Assembly: GCF_033115175.1 (NCBI RefSeq) | Contig: NC_084827.1 | Location: forward strand, 120,187,701 to 120,251,700 | Reading direction: 5' to 3' | Length of the DNA stretch: 64,000 nt | Source: Lepus europaeus | Taxonomy: Eukaryota; Chordata; Mammalia; Lagomorpha; Leporidae | In this document: positions 21,898 to 33,512 of the stretch, in pieces | Position numbering within the stretch: the first letter of the stretch is position 1 | Layout of the letters: each line of letters begins with the position of its first letter | Made by a program: the position numbers and the translations under genes | Notes under the pieces: model-generated | Databases searched by the model: none | What the model was told of the DNA's origin: nothing | What the model saw: only the letters and a program-made list of their open reading frames with translations

Positions 21898-22152
21898 CTT
21901 CCATCTGCTGGTTTGCTCCCCAATTGGCTGCAACGGCTGGAGTTGCGCCGATCTGAAGCCAGGAGCCAGGAGCTTCCTCTGGGTCTCTCATGCGGGTGAA
22001 GGGGTCCAAGGACTTGAGCCATCTTCTACTGCTTTCCAAGGCCATAGCAGAGAGCTGGATTGGAAGAGGAGCAGCCAGGACTAGAAGCGGCGCCCATATG
22101 GGATGCCGGCACTGCATGCAGTGGCTTTATCGGCTAGCCACAGCGTCAGCCC
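21806..22152 (-). mobile_element. C-repeat SINE, type S, with target-site duplication
   Basis: Tail complement, GA tract at about 21858-21894, full body, head end 'agccacagcgtcagcccc'. A perfect 16-bp duplication, ctacctcagccatctt, lies at 21790-21805 and 22153-22168. Confidence 0.97.
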
Positions 22153-22362
22153 CTACCTCAGCCATCTTAATGTCTCCTTTTCCCGTCATCAGTTCGCATG
22201 TGTACATATTTACTCTAGTGTGTGTGCTAGTAACTGAGGCAGGGAGTGCTAAATACTTAAATAGCCAGGGAAACAAATCATCTTTCCTCACTGAGCTGAT
22301 CAGTAAGCATCTGTGGTTAGGCTTTCACAGCTGTGTGCCTTCTGAGACGACAAGGTCAACTT

Positions 22363-22687
22363 TTAAAAAATATATATATATATTTTTCTATTTGAGGGAC
22401 AGAGAGAGAGAGAGAGTGTGCAAGAGAGCAAGCGTTCCCATCGATTGGTTCATTTCCAAATGCCTGCAATGGCTGGAGCTGGACCAGGCTGAAGCCAGGA
22501 GCTGGGAACACAGTGTAGGTCTCCTATATGGCAGGGATCCAACCTTTGAACCATTACCTGATGCCTCCCAGCGTCCGCATTAGCAGGAAGCTGGAATTGA
22601 GAGTAGAACTGGGACTTGAACCCAGGCAATCTTATACAGATGCTAGTATCCTAACTAGTATCTTAAATCTCCAGGCCAAATGCCACT
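22363..22687 (-). mobile_element. C-repeat SINE, type O
   Basis: A TA-rich tail, short GA tract, 'cattggttcatttccaaatgcctgc'-type body, 'ctcccagcgtccgcattagcaggaagctgg' and a decayed head. The left edge merges into the TA run at 22371-22382. Confidence 0.83.
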
Positions 22688-24068
22688 CCACCACCTCCAC
22701 TCTTAACTGAAAATCAGCACCAAGGTGTGAGGTCAAGTCATCAAGGGTGGACTCACAGGAATTTGGTTGGGGGGTGGGGTGGGGGATGGTACACTGAAAG
22801 TCTCATCAAGCAGGAGCCGGCCCAATCTTATACTGATTCCCAGGTATAAGAACTCCCCTCCATGCCTCTTCCCCTCACTGCTAGTTTCAGAAAAATGACA
22901 CAGATACTCATCTCCCAAGGACCTGGTGAAGTTAGATGTGATCCATCTGTGGTTAAGAAATAGCTTTGTTGTTGTTGTTGTTGTTCATGGTACTCCCCAG
23001 CCCTCCCTACCTCCATGCCCCGGACAGCAGGCCCTCCTCACATTACATTACATCAAGGGGAAGAAATGATGTGACAGGGTAGAAAGCAAAACAAGGACAA
23101 CCAAACTTCTGTGAGCTGTGTTTGCTGTTATAAAAACTCTCAGAGGACTAGAGATGGTTTCAAGCATAGCCAAGATATTTGAAGAAAAAGCTCTGAGGAG
23201 AGAGGGAAATCGCTGCAAGATTAGAAACTTTCCTCTGCCAAGGAAGAGGACAGAAGATGGGTGAAGGGTGAGAGGGAGGTCTTTCCCTTGACCACACTCC
23301 CTACTTCCGGAAGGCAGCAAGCCCAGGGAGGAGAATGGCTCTATGGCATGGGCCTATAAAATATTCCAGACTCTAGAATGGCCCCAATGGAGCACGGAGC
23401 TGCTAGATACAAATGGGCCTGTGAACAGGGCTAGGAAAGGAAGACTGGAAGAACTGTGGTGGTCATCTTGATTGGTGCCTCCTCAAAGAGCTCACTTGAG
23501 GAACATGTGTTTTTCCCAATACCTAGGCACCACCTAATTTCCCTCCTCTGTACCCCACTCTCATCACATCTTTAAAGGTGGAAACATACCAAAATGAGGG
23601 AAGTCATTGCTGACACTTTTCAACAGAGAGTGGGGGCTTGAAATATAAATTCGGTTGAATTAGAGAGGAGTAAGGATCTAAATCTTGCATCCTTGGATTT
23701 GTATATGGAGACCTGTGCATCCAGTGAGCTTCTGGGGGAGTGTAATGTGGTGGAGAGGTGGTTGCCCTGAGAGTGAGAGGAGAGAGGTGATGTCACTTAC
23801 TAGTGCATGACTTCAGACAAATCATGTAACTGCTCTGGGTATCAGAGCCTAGAAAATACCGTGTGGGTAATCAAACCTGTCCTGACAACTTCTAGTCATG
23901 TTGCAAGCAATGGGATGCTGCTGGTGGATGTCACAGAATACAGGGCGAGGCATTAAGGCAGCCTACCTGGTATCAGACACAAAGCACAACTTAAAGAAAA
24001 ACATGAGGTAAAAATTTCAACATGCTGAGCATGCATTGATTATTTCATTTTATCTTCCTGGCACACAA
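22688..24068. other. Unique DNA with a small MIR remnant
   Basis: A (GTT)n run lies at 22967-22985. Around 23775-23870, 'cacttactagtgcatgacttcagacaaatcatgtaac' resembles the MIR core on the plus strand. The rest is not recognised. Confidence 0.5.
22967..22985. repeat. (GTT)6 microsatellite
   Basis: Six uninterrupted GTT units in unique DNA. Confidence 0.92.
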
Positions 24069-24083
24069 AAAGGAAACATTTCC

Positions 24084-24387
24084 TGGGGCAGGTGTTGGGC
24101 ACAGCAGTTCAGAGATGCCCACAGCCCATATCAGAGTGTGTAGTTTCATGTCCTAGCTCTACCTCTGATTCCAGTTTCCTGCTGATGTATGCTGTAAGGC
24201 AGCTGGTACAGCTCAAGTAATGGGGTCTCTGACACATGTAGGAGATCTGGAGTGAGTTCCAGGTTCCCAGGTCCAGGTGCAACCAGCCCTGGCTGTTGTG
24301 GGCATTTAGGGAGTGAACCAGAGGATGGGAAAATTCTGTCTTGTCTCTCTGCCTTTTAACTAAAATGAAAATAAATAGAAACTTAAT
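24084..24387 (+). mobile_element. C-repeat SINE, type O, with target-site duplication
   Basis: Head 'tggggcaggtgttgggcac', body 'agtttcctgctgatg' and 'gctgttgtgggcatttaggg', A-rich tail. The flanks repeat aaagg(aa/tg)acatttcc at 24069-24083 and 24388-24402. Confidence 0.92.
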
Positions 24388-24402
24388 AAAGGTGACATTT
24401 CC

Positions 24403-24712
24403 CAGCCTCCCTTACAGTTAAGATGGGGCCATTTGATTGGATCTTGGATAACAAGATGTGGCAGAAGTCATGGACAGTGCTTGCAGATGTAGCCACACAC
24501 CCTGTGGTGTGGTCTTATTACTATGCAATCTCTTCTCCCTCTGTGGCAATTGTTGAGGCCAAATTGACAGATTAGGGCATTTTAAGATGACAGGAGCCTT
24601 AATCTCCAAGTCACCACTACAGACTCATCCAGGAGAGTCCCTGCCTGCACTGGGTTCTGATGCATGACACAAACCTCACTTGTTAAGTCAACAATATTTT
24701 GGGTTTCTATAT
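24403..24712. mobile_element. Unassigned ancient interspersed repeat
   Basis: Phrases such as 'gggccatttgattggatcttgg', 'gcagaagtcatgg' and the ending 'cttgttaagtcaacaatattttgggtt' follow the layout of an old mammalian repeat ending in a 'ttaagccactgtattttggg' block. I cannot name the family with confidence. Confidence 0.35.
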
Positions 24713-25030
24713 ATTTTTTGAAGATTTTCTAAAAATTTGTTTGAAAGGCAGAATTATAGAGAGGAGGAGGAGGAGGAGGAGGAGGAGAGAGAGAGATATC
24801 TTCCATCCACTGGTTCACCCCACAAATGGCTGCAATGGCCAGGGCTGAACCAGACCAAAGCCAGGAGCTTCTTCTGAGTCTCCTACATGGGTGCAGGGAT
24901 CCAAGTACTTGGGCCATCTTCTGCTGCTTTCCTAGGCACATTAGCAGGGCACTGGATAGGAAGTGGAGCAGCCAGGACTTGAACCAGCACCCATATGGAG
25001 CTTTGTCTGCTATACCACAGCACTAATCCT
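24713..25030 (-). mobile_element. C-repeat SINE with GGA-expanded tract
   Basis: The GA tract is partly (GGA)n at about 24762-24785. The body is otherwise type S and ends 'ctataccacagcactaatcc', with a deletion before the head. It abuts the old L1 on the right. Confidence 0.9.
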
Positions 25031-26205
25031 GGATGACAGCCATTCTAACTGGTATAAGGTGATATATCATAGTGGTTTTTATTCGCATTTCCCTGATGGC
25101 TAGTGACCCTGAGCATTTTTTCATGTGTCTGCTGGCCATTTATATTTCATCCTTTGAAAAATGCTTGTCCATGTCCTTTGCCCATTTCTTAACTGGTTTG
25201 TTTTGTTGTTGTTGGGTTTCTTGAGCTCCTTATATTTTCTGGATATTAATCCTTTACATGCATAGTTTACAAATACTTTCTCCCACTTTCTTTTGCCTCT
25301 TCACTTTGCTGAGTATTTCCTTTGCAGTGCAGAAGCTTTTTGGCTTGATATAATCCCATTTGTCTATTTTTGCTTTTATTGCTTGTGCTTCTTGGGTCTT
25401 ATCAAGAAGTCCTTGTCTATGCTAATGTATTTCAGGGTTTCCCTAATGTTTTTCTCTAGTAATTGGATAGTATCAGGTTGTAGATTTAGATCCTTGATCC
25501 ACTGTGAGTTGATTTTTGTATAAAGTATAGGGTGCAGATCCTTTTTCTACCCCCCCCCGACACCTTTTATTTAAGGTATATAAACATCGTGCATTTCATA
25601 AGTACAAATTTAGGAACACAGTGAGAGTGATTCTTCCCACTGTATCCACCCTCCCACCATACTCTCACCCTTTTTCCTCTTCTCTCTCCTATTCAGGTAG
25701 GGGTGTTGTTTCATACTTCTGCATGTGGAGATTAAATTTTTCCAACATCATTTGTTGAAGGGGCTGTCCTTTTTCCAGGGAGTGATTTTAGCTCAATTGT
25801 CAAAGATTAATTGGTTGTAGATGCTTGAATTAATTTCTGGGGTTCCTATTCTGTTCCATTGGTATGTGCATGCCTATTTTTGTGCCAGTACCAGATTGTT
25901 TTGATTATGAGTGCCCAGTAGTATGCCTTGAGATTTTATATTGTTATTCCTCCAGCTTGTTTCTGTTAAGATTGCTTTGACTATTCGGGGTCTTTTGTGT
26001 TTCCATATGGATTTTAGGATCATTTTTTTCTAGATCTGAGAAGAATGACCTTGGTATTTGGATTGGGATGACATTGAATCTGTAAATTGCTTGGGTACAC
26101 ATGGACATTTTGATGATATTAATTCCTCCAATCTATGAACATGGAAGATTTTACCTTTGTATAGTCTTGAGAGAAAATCATAGCATTTCTTCAACTTTGT
26201 AATGA
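25031..26205 (-). mobile_element. Ancient L1 ORF2 3' part, antisense
   Basis: The plus strand reads like the complement of an old L1: 'cattctaactggtataagg', 'gagcattttttcatgtgtctg', 'cttgtctatgctaatgtatt', 'gtaccagattgttttgat', 'ccaatctatgaacatgg'. The reading frame is broken. A short piece of a younger L1 3' end is inserted at about 25545-25697. Confidence 0.88.
25545..25697 (-). mobile_element. L1 3' end fragment inserted in the older L1
   Basis: 'catttcataagtacaaattt', 'gattcttcccactgtatccaccctcccacc' and the CT-rich run match the 3' end seen at 7306 and 33513. It interrupts the old L1 text between 'gggtgcagatcc' and 'ggggtgttgtttcatac'. A C9 run at its left edge is unusual. Confidence 0.8.
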
Positions 26206-27654
26206 GTGTCAGACAGTAAATTTAGGGAAGCTGTTTTTCTCACTACATTTGTAGTTAAAGAAAAATTTTAAACATCCTTACATCTTATGCCCTATCCCAG
26301 AATTAAGAAAATAAGGAGTCAAAACCAAACCAAACCAAAACCAAAAAAGATAACCTGTGGATAAAAACCACCCTATGTGGAGTGAAGCATAAACAACAGA
26401 TTGATGTCAGACAGATGTAGGCTGAAACCCATCTCTGATCATTACTGCCTGTGTGTCCACAAGCGAGTTGTTTTAGGCTCTTGGTCTCCAATTTTATGGG
26501 GGCTGTGCTTCACATTACCCTCATTCCTGGATCTACTGTAATAGAGTGATTGATAAGTTCTCTAGTTGAGTGATCAAGCATTTGGTCTGTCTGGAACTAT
26601 CCCAGTTTTAGCACTGAAAATCTCCTGCTTTTACCTCAGGTAAGCCTGGGTGGTTGGTCATCTTCCAGAAAAGTTGGACACACCATACTCAGCTCTTCAA
26701 TCTTCTATGTGGAAGCAAAAACACAACACTTCTGCTCATTTCAGGGACCCAAAAAAGTCATAGGGTCAAAAAGAACTCCAAGAGGTCGGGAAGTACCACA
26801 CTACTATGTGCTAGGGAGGAGATTATTGGTCCCCAGCTGCAATGACTACCACACCTGCTTTCCCCTTCTTGCCCACACTTGGGTTTATAGTCTCCCTCAG
26901 CTGACTTTCCACTCTAGCATTTGATCCCAGTTCATTTATTGTAAATGGACTTTCATTTCGCATCCTCACTCCAAGAATAGCTTGGTAGTAAGCTGGTAGC
27001 AGGTGCCAAACATAGAATTAGTTTTTCCTTCAGTTGTTATCTATTCATTTATTGATTGATTAGTGTATTCATTTGTTAGATAAACACTGGTTGAATTTCT
27101 GTTACTGCTACAGAAGTGATCTTTAATACAAAAACACATGAATTCAAGAGTGACCTGATAATATTAAGCTTTTACTATGCCATTTATAGATCTCATTTCC
27201 TCTACTAAATTATTCATAGGCAATTTGTATTTTCTCTCCTCCTTCTTGTCAATACCCACTAAAGACTGAATTAATAGGCTTGAAGTAAGTAACATTACTG
27301 AACTCCTCGCTAATTAGCTTTATTCATGCTTAACCAAAGAGCTTTGCCCAACTATGCCTCTGGGGTTGGGTGCCAGGTTTGGGAAAGGAGAAAGATTGCA
27401 ACTGGGAAGTTGTGGTACTCTCACATATTTGCTGTCCATGTAGCTTGACTTTGTGCCCTAAGTGTGCCATTACCATTCCAAGTAATACTGGCTGTGTCAG
27501 GTCCAGGTTGCAGTGGTCTCCATCACTTGGGAGCTTGGAATACAACTGTCACAAGTGGCATCTTAACTGTTGCACCAAATGCCCATGCCAATTTTTGTTT
27601 TCAGTGGTTACTGGAGCATCTGCTTTGGTTGCATTTCAGGCTCAGATCTACTTG
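26206..27654. other. Unique DNA with a MIR-like remnant
   Basis: Around 26385-26520, 'gatcattactgcctgtgtgtccacaagcgagttg' resembles a MIR core. Near 27550-27583, 'gtggcatcttaactgttgcacc' looks like a leftover C-repeat head. No gene seen. Confidence 0.4.
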
Positions 27655-27760
27655 AAAGTAATCTATAAAATGGTGATATAATAAAATTACTTTGTAAAGA
27701 GTTGTGAGATTTAAGTGAGATAAGGCACATAAAAACCTTAACACAGGAGGGGCCACAAAG
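27655..27760 (+). mobile_element. MIR 3' part
   Basis: 'aatctataaaatggtgatataat' followed by 'ttgtgagatttaagtgagataaggcacataaaa' corresponds to the MIR stretch after the core. Confidence 0.65.
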
Positions 27761-27849
27761 GAAGTACACAAACAATGTTAACCTGTAGTCATTGTTCTCC
27801 TTGGGAACTCAGATTATATCCTGTTTTCATTTTGACACATATTTCCAAA

Positions 27850-27985
27850 CTTGCTGAGAATTTACAAGAGGTAGGATAGTAGCGAGGATTATGCCACCAG
27901 GTTGCTTGGATTTGGCTATGGCTTAGCCACTTGCTAGTTATATAACCTGGGGCAAAATATTCAACAATGCTGTGCCTCAATTTCT
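27850..27985 (+). mobile_element. MIR core part, cut by a SINE
   Basis: 'gcttggatttggctatggcttagccacttgctagttatataacctggggc' and 'tgtgcctcaatttc' are the MIR head and core in order. The C-repeat at 27988 interrupts it. Confidence 0.72.
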
Positions 27986-27987
27986 TT

Positions 27988-28190
27988 TCTTTTTTTTAAG
28001 ATTTATTTATTTGAAAGTCAGAGTTAGAGAGAGAGAGAAGGACATGGATACACACACACACACACACACAGATTTTCTATCTGCTGGTTCATTTCCCAGA
28101 TGGCTGCAATGGCCAGAGCTGGGTTAGTCTGAAGCCAGGAGCCAGGAGCTTCATCTAGGTCTCCTACTTGTGTAGCAGGGGCCCAAACAA
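27988..28190 (-). mobile_element. C-repeat SINE, 5'-truncated, with (CA)n
   Basis: Tail complement, short GA tract, a (CA)10 run at 28051-28070 inside the microsatellite zone, and body up to 'gtagcaggggcccaaac', where it stops. The head half is missing. Confidence 0.88.
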
Positions 28191-28794
28191 AGTGCCCCTG
28201 GAGAGAACAGCAGTTGTTTCTTCACAGGCTTGTTATGGGAAATTAAATGAATTCCTGTGAAATTACAACTGTTCACATACAGCAAGTCCTGAGCAATTCT
28301 GACAAACAGAATCCCTGAGACAATGGAGGGTGACACACATTATCCCATCTTGGTTTGGCCTTTGCTTGCACATAGAGCTGGTGGCTCCCAATGACCTCAC
28401 ACTGCATCTATACATGTAGGCTGCACTGACAGGGCTTCTGTAGTGCAGGGTATGGTATGTCCAAGGGATCTGACCATTTCATCAGTGCGAGTTCCTTGAG
28501 GGTCAAGCCCTTGCCTTTGGTTTGGGTCCTGTGACAATAACAAGTGTTGGGGTTTGACTAGAGTCTTCAAAAGAGTGATGTGCTAAGAATGAGATTCTTA
28601 GGAATTGAGACTTCCTGGCATACACCAATGCTGAAAGAAAACGACTTGCCTCAGAACACACAAAAGGAAATGATCAAGGTAGAATTAGGATAGGAGAAAG
28701 CCATGTCTTTCCATTGTATAAAACCTTCTCCAGCTATCTCTTGGTAAGGAGTGAGGTTGGCCATGTAAAGAGATGATGATAATGACTATGATGA
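28191..28794. other. Unique DNA, nothing recognised
   Basis: No repeat or plausible exon seen. Confidence 0.5.
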
Positions 28795-29060
28795 TGACTA
28801 ATAGCCAGCTAACAAGAGTTTATTGAACACTATGAACCAGGTGCTGTGCTAAGTCTTTTATGGATTATTTTACCTAATTCTCAAAACAACCCTACAGTTG
28901 TGTATTCACTGTGTACCAGGTGCTCTTTAAGCACTTCACACATTCAGACTTATTTCATCCCCGCAGCAGTCTCACGAGATAGGTAATGATATTACCTCCA
29001 TTTCATAAGTGATGAGCTGTGGGATAGAGAGGTTAGCTAACTTCCAGATAGCTAGCAATA
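28795..29060 (-). mobile_element. Two MIR elements in tandem
   Basis: 'gtttattgaacactatgaaccaggtgctgtgctaag' starts one copy and 'tgtgtaccaggtgctctttaagcac' starts a second, which runs on through 'attacctccatttcataagtgatgagctgtgggatagagagg'. Both are read as the complement of the MIR consensus. Confidence 0.82.
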
Positions 29061-29307
29061 ATGGTTCACAGTTTTAAACCAAACATTATGACTGCTTTTT
29101 TCTTTTTCTTTTTAAAACTTCAGGTATAGGAGCTTGAGTTAATCACACTTTTCAGTCCATACTACCCTCTCCTCATCAGTCTCCTTAAGGCTCTGTTCTA
29201 TCTACCGATTTTGTATCTACCCACCTGTTTGTCCCTCTTCCTGTCCTCCTCTCCAGAAGCAATCATTCTGTTGTGTTTAATTTAATGTGTATCTTTTTGT
29301 TTGTGTG

Positions 29308-29410
29308 AGTTGTACCTGTTTTACAACATGGGTTGTATTATGTTGTGTGTAGTTTCTTTTTATCATTAATTATATTTATATTAAATTAATATATATGTAT
29401 GATATTCAAC
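29308..29410 (+). repeat. Inverted duplication, arm A
   Basis: About 100 bases whose reverse complement recurs at 30381-30479 with roughly six substitutions and one 4-base gap. Contains 'ttttacaacatgggttgt' and 'tgttgtgtgtagtttctttt'. The latter is repeated directly at 29431-29451. Confidence 0.9.
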
Positions 29411-30380
29411 ATAATATTTTAAGTATACATTGTTGTGTGTAGTTTCTTTTTAAAACTTTTTATTTTTATTTATTTTTTAAACATTCATGTCATAGTTGCA
29501 GAAAAAGAAAAACAGAAATAGTCCAATTACAATGTTTTCATGTTCTAAACAAATTTTGCAGTGCTGAAAAAAAAAAAAAAACAAGATGAAAATCAAACCC
29601 AAGTGCCAAGATAACAAATTTCTTTGCCTTTCTCAACTCCATTTCCTGTCAGCTGGTTCCCATAGTGGGTGAGTAGGGCCTCTTAGGGGCTAACATTTAT
29701 TAGTGTGTAGTTTCTCACCCACTCTTCCAAGGACAGCAATTCTCTGTGTCCTTTACCATTATGCATACTACCTTTACCATTATTCCACTACTGTTGCTAT
29801 TGTCCACCCTAAAATGCTTGAACTATTATACTACAAAGGTTATACACTGCTCTTTCTCTGTTGAGGAGCATGGAAGCCAGCAAGTAAGTGTGATAATGTG
29901 GAGATCATGTAGTTTTAGTTCAGCTTCCAACTAACAGGTTTGGATTGATGTAGTTAAAAGAGACCTTGAGAGGTCAACAAGATGAAAGAATAGGCAAGAG
30001 ACCAGTATAAGTCCAAGGGTTGGCTGGGCATCTGTCCTCCCCATCTACTCAGCTACTCTAACAATAACAAACTGTGAAAACCTGATGATCTTGCCATGAA
30101 ACTTGCCTCTTACTTTCAACCGGATTAGCAACTCAAGTTCCTACAGAGTACTGGGTCCACCTACACTGGAGCTTTAGTAGAGCACCTAACTCTATGCCCA
30201 AGTCAATTCCTGATGATTCAAGAATGATACTCTAAGCATAATTAAATGTCTGAACCAATATAGTCATCCCAAACTTAGATCCACTGGAGGCCAAAGGCAC
30301 TCCACCATTCTCTAGTGTCCAGAAATCCACTCTGCCTTACCTGTCTCTCTGACCAGCCATCATGATGTAAATCAAAACAT
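29411..30380. other. Spacer between inverted arms, unassigned
   Basis: The left part holds the 21-base direct repeat of arm A and an A-run of about 15 bases near 29567. The rest is unique DNA with no gene recognised. Confidence 0.5.
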
Positions 30381-30479
30381 GTTGTGTATCATACATATTA
30401 ATTAAATATAAATATAATTAATGATAAAAAGAAACTACACACAACATAACACAACCCATGTTGTAAAATAGATACAACT
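30381..30479 (-). repeat. Inverted duplication, arm B
   Basis: Reverse complement of arm A. It ends precisely where a partial SINE begins, so the breakpoint and a repeat boundary coincide. Confidence 0.9.
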
Positions 30480-30650
30480 TGGCCGGCTTCATGCATGTCT
30501 CCTACTTGTGCCACCTTCCTCTGCTTTCCACAGGCCATTAGCAGGGAGATGGATCAGCAGTGGAGCAGCTGGGATAGAAACTGAAGCCCACATAGGATGT
30601 GGGCATTGCAGGTGGTGGATTCACCTGCTACACCACAATACTGGCCCCTG
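30480..30650 (-). mobile_element. C-repeat SINE, head half only
   Basis: Contains 'tctgctttccacaggccattagcaggg' through 'ctacaccacaatactggcccc'. The tail, GA tract and first half of the body are missing. Retroposition truncates the head, not the tail, so loss of the tail side needs a later deletion or rearrangement. Confidence 0.85.
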
Positions 30651-31083
30651 TCTGTTCTTTTTTGGCCATTTCACCCAAGCTCTTGCTTCCTCAATTTATT
30701 GGTGTAATCTTGAAGGGCATCTGAAAAATATTTCTGGCCCTGAGATTTTTCTTAAGGTTTGTATTTGTTGCTGCCTCCTGGATATCATTGTCACAGTATT
30801 TTTTTTCCTTTTGCAATAGAGCAAGTTGGGTCTGTTGCTTATTGCAATGAAGAAGAATGCACTCTATTGGGCACTGTGGGATGTCTCCTTAAGAGGGTAT
30901 TAGAGAGCATTATAAAATTTGAGTTTGTCTTAGATGACTGATGAGGGATGTTAAGGATGCAGGGCTTGCTTTTGATGGGATGCTGTCAGAAAACAGAAGC
31001 AATTCGATCATTTGGGCATCCCAATAAATCTCATCTTAGGGGCAGAAAGCCAGACTGAAATTAACACTGTAGTTGATAAAGAA
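30651..31083. other. Unique DNA, nothing recognised
   Basis: No repeat or supportable exon seen. Confidence 0.5.
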
Positions 31084-31098
31084 GCAGCAGTAATTTTT

Positions 31099-31435
31099 TT
31101 AAAAAAAATTATTTGTTTGAGAGGCAGAGTCACAGAGACAGAGGGAGAGAGAGGGAGAGGGAGAGAGAGGGAGGGAAAGACAGAGAGGTCTTCCATCTGC
31201 TGGTTCACTCCCCAAATGGCTGCAACGGCTGGAGCTTCATCCAGGACCCAGGAGCTTCATCCAGGTTTCCCACATGGGTGCAGGGGCCCAAGGACTTGGG
31301 TCATCTTGTGCTGCTTTCCCAGGCCACAGCAGAGAGCTGGTTTGGAAGAGGAGCAGCCAGGACATAACCGGTGCCCATATGGGATGCTGGCGCCACAGGA
31401 GGAGGCTTAACTTACTACACAACAGTGTCAGTCCC
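31099..31435 (-). mobile_element. C-repeat SINE, type S, with target-site duplication
   Basis: Tail complement, imperfect GA tract (31130-31182), and a short local duplication of 'ggagcttcatccagg' in the body. The flanks repeat gcagcagta(a/c)ttttt at 31084-31098 and 31436-31450. Confidence 0.94.
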
Positions 31436-31450
31436 GCAGCAGTACTTTTT

Positions 31451-31774
31451 ATGAGGGGTTGGATGTTCACTCACTTTTGTGATTTGGGCAAGTACATGGA
31501 CATGATTACAGAGTGCTCTTGATTTTGTCTTGATCCATCATGGCCACAGAATGATCTTGTCTGATGTTTTGTGAAACTGTTTATGTAAAACAGAGGAATG
31601 CCACAGCCTGGCTGAGAGAGCCAGCTCAGCATCTAACAATATGACGGTCTGAGGATGTCAGGCCAGCATCTGGACATCAGGGACTGATTTTCTTTTCTCA
31701 GTCCCCTTCTTATCCAAGGGCAGATGGTATACATGAAATTCAGATTTTCACCATTGCTTAGGTTTTTCTGATCA
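31451..31774. other. Unique DNA, nothing recognised
   Basis: No repeat or exon seen. Confidence 0.5.
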
Positions 31775-31787
31775 AGATTAATGCCAG

Positions 31788-32123
31788 GGGCTGGCACTGT
31801 GACGCAGCAGGTTAACACCCTGGCCTGAAGTGCTGGTATCCCATATGGCCGCCGGTTCGAGACCCGGCTGCTCCACTTCCGATCCAACTTTCTGCTATGG
31901 CCTGGGAAAGCAGTGGAAGATGGCCCAAGTCCTTGGGCCCCTGCACCCACATGAGAGACCTGGAGGAAGCTCCTGGCTCTTGGCTTCGGATTGGCGCAGC
32001 TCCGGCTATTGCGGCCAACTGGGGAGTGAACCAGAGGATGGAAGACCTTTCTCTCTCTGCCTCTCCTCTCTCTGTGTCACTCTGACTTTCAAACAAATAA
32101 ATAAATCTTGAAAAAAAAAAAAG
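31788..32123 (+). mobile_element. C-repeat SINE, type S, with target-site duplication
   Basis: Head 'gggctggcactgtgacgcag', B-box-like 'ggttcgagacccgg', short CT tract and AACAAATAAATAAAT tail. The flanks repeat agat(t/c)aatgccag at 31775-31787 and 32124-32136. Confidence 0.95.
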
Positions 32124-32136
32124 AGATCAATGCCAG

Positions 32137-32440
32137 AATAGTCTTCAGACAACACTACAGTTAACTCCTTCTCCTTGTGTCACAGGATAAGTAGCTGAAT
32201 CATCTCAGGTGGCTGTACAGTATCAATTAGGATTGTAGACAGGATATATCAGCCAACTGGAAGAAACTACTCATGAAAGGAGGAGGTTCATTTTTGGCTC
32301 ATGGTTCTGGAGATTTACAGTGCAAGACTGGGTGGATTCCACTGGTTTGTCTGGTGAGGCTGGAGGATGGCAATGATGGAGTGCATGGCGAGAAAGGGTC
32401 CCAGAGTGGGCCAGGAAGCAGAAAATGCAGTCTCACTTCT
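32137..32440. other. Unique DNA, nothing recognised
   Basis: No repeat or gene assigned. Confidence 0.45.
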
Positions 32441-33480
32441 TTAAACTCAGTGTAACAACAAATGAACTAGTCAGCTTCTCCCCTTACACCCTGCTGGGCC
32501 CTTATTTTTATCTTCTCAGTCATTCAAGGCAGAAATTCCTTCCTGTGTCTTCTCTTCCACTTGCAATCCAGGACTCAAGTTCAGTCACTTCTAACCCCTC
32601 CAACATCTCTTCTCTCAGGTCCACCATCACCTTTGCCTTCTTTACTGTCACTACACACATAGATCAGTCCAGTGCTGGGCACCTGGTGGGAACTCAGCAA
32701 GTCACAGCTATTGTCTTTCTTCCTCCTAACTTTGGTCACACATGGTTTCTAACCCAGTTCTGAAAGCATGGGTGTGAGCAAGCCTTCAATAGCTTCCTAC
32801 TGCCCTAAGTATAAGGTTCAAAATCCATTGCCTGATAATGTGCTCTGTAGTCCTTACAGCTAAAATTTTTACCTTCACTTCTCTTCAAGGGTGCTTCGTA
32901 TCGGCTTAATGGAACTATTTCTCTTATAAACACTCCACATCTTCTTGCACACTTTCTTGTCACCTTTGTTTATAGTCCGTCTTCTTGGAGTACTCTCCTT
33001 TCTCCTATCTCCGTGTTTTCACATCCTATTTATTCTTTTTTTTTTTTTTAAGATTTATGTATTTATTTGCAAGTCAGAGTTACACAGAGAAAGGAGAGGC
33101 ATAGAGAGAGGTCTTCCATCCTCTGGTTCACTCCCCAGTTGACTGCAACGGTAGAGCTACGTGGAACTGAAGCCAAGAGCCAGGAGCTTCTCCAGGTCTC
33201 CCACGCGGGTGTAGGGGCCCAAGGACTTGGGCCATCTTCTACTGCTTTCCCAGGTCCTAGAGAGAGCTGGATCAGAAGTGGAGCATCTGGGACTCGAACC
33301 AGCACCCACATGGGATGCCGGTGCAACAGGGGTGGCTTTACCCACTGCGCCACAGAGCTGGCTATTTATTTTTCAAAGCTCAATTCCAATGCCACTTGCA
33401 TAAGGTCATGAATGAATGCTCTGTCCCATCTGTCCAACTAAAAGTTACCACTCAAGCCTCTGAGTGTTCTTGGCTCTTCA
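32441..33480 (+). mobile_element. L2-like ancient LINE remnant, split by a SINE
   Basis: 'agcttcctactgccctaagtataaggttcaaaatcc', 'ccttcacttctcttcaagg', 'ctttcttgtcacctttg' and, after the SINE, 'caaagctcaattccaatgccacttgc' follow the order of the L2 3' end. Strongly diverged; the left edge is uncertain. Confidence 0.6.
33035..33361 (-). mobile_element. C-repeat SINE, type S, with target-site duplication
   Basis: Poly(T) and tail complement, very short GA tract, full body, head end 'gcgccacagagctgg'. The duplication ctatttatt is perfect at 33026-33034 and 33362-33370. Confidence 0.95.
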
Positions 33481-33512
33481 TTTAGATCACTCTAACAGCA
33501 TGTTTCTCTTTT

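Noticed and set aside
28051-30650. Two halves of one SINE (27988-28190 and 30480-30650) separated by rearrangement
   Set aside because: Both pieces contain the same 'tctcctacttgtg' stretch and do not complement each other cleanly. Two independent truncated copies explain them as well.
32425-32763. 112-codon frame rich in Ser and Thr
   Set aside because: It overlaps an L2-like remnant and has no recognisable protein features.
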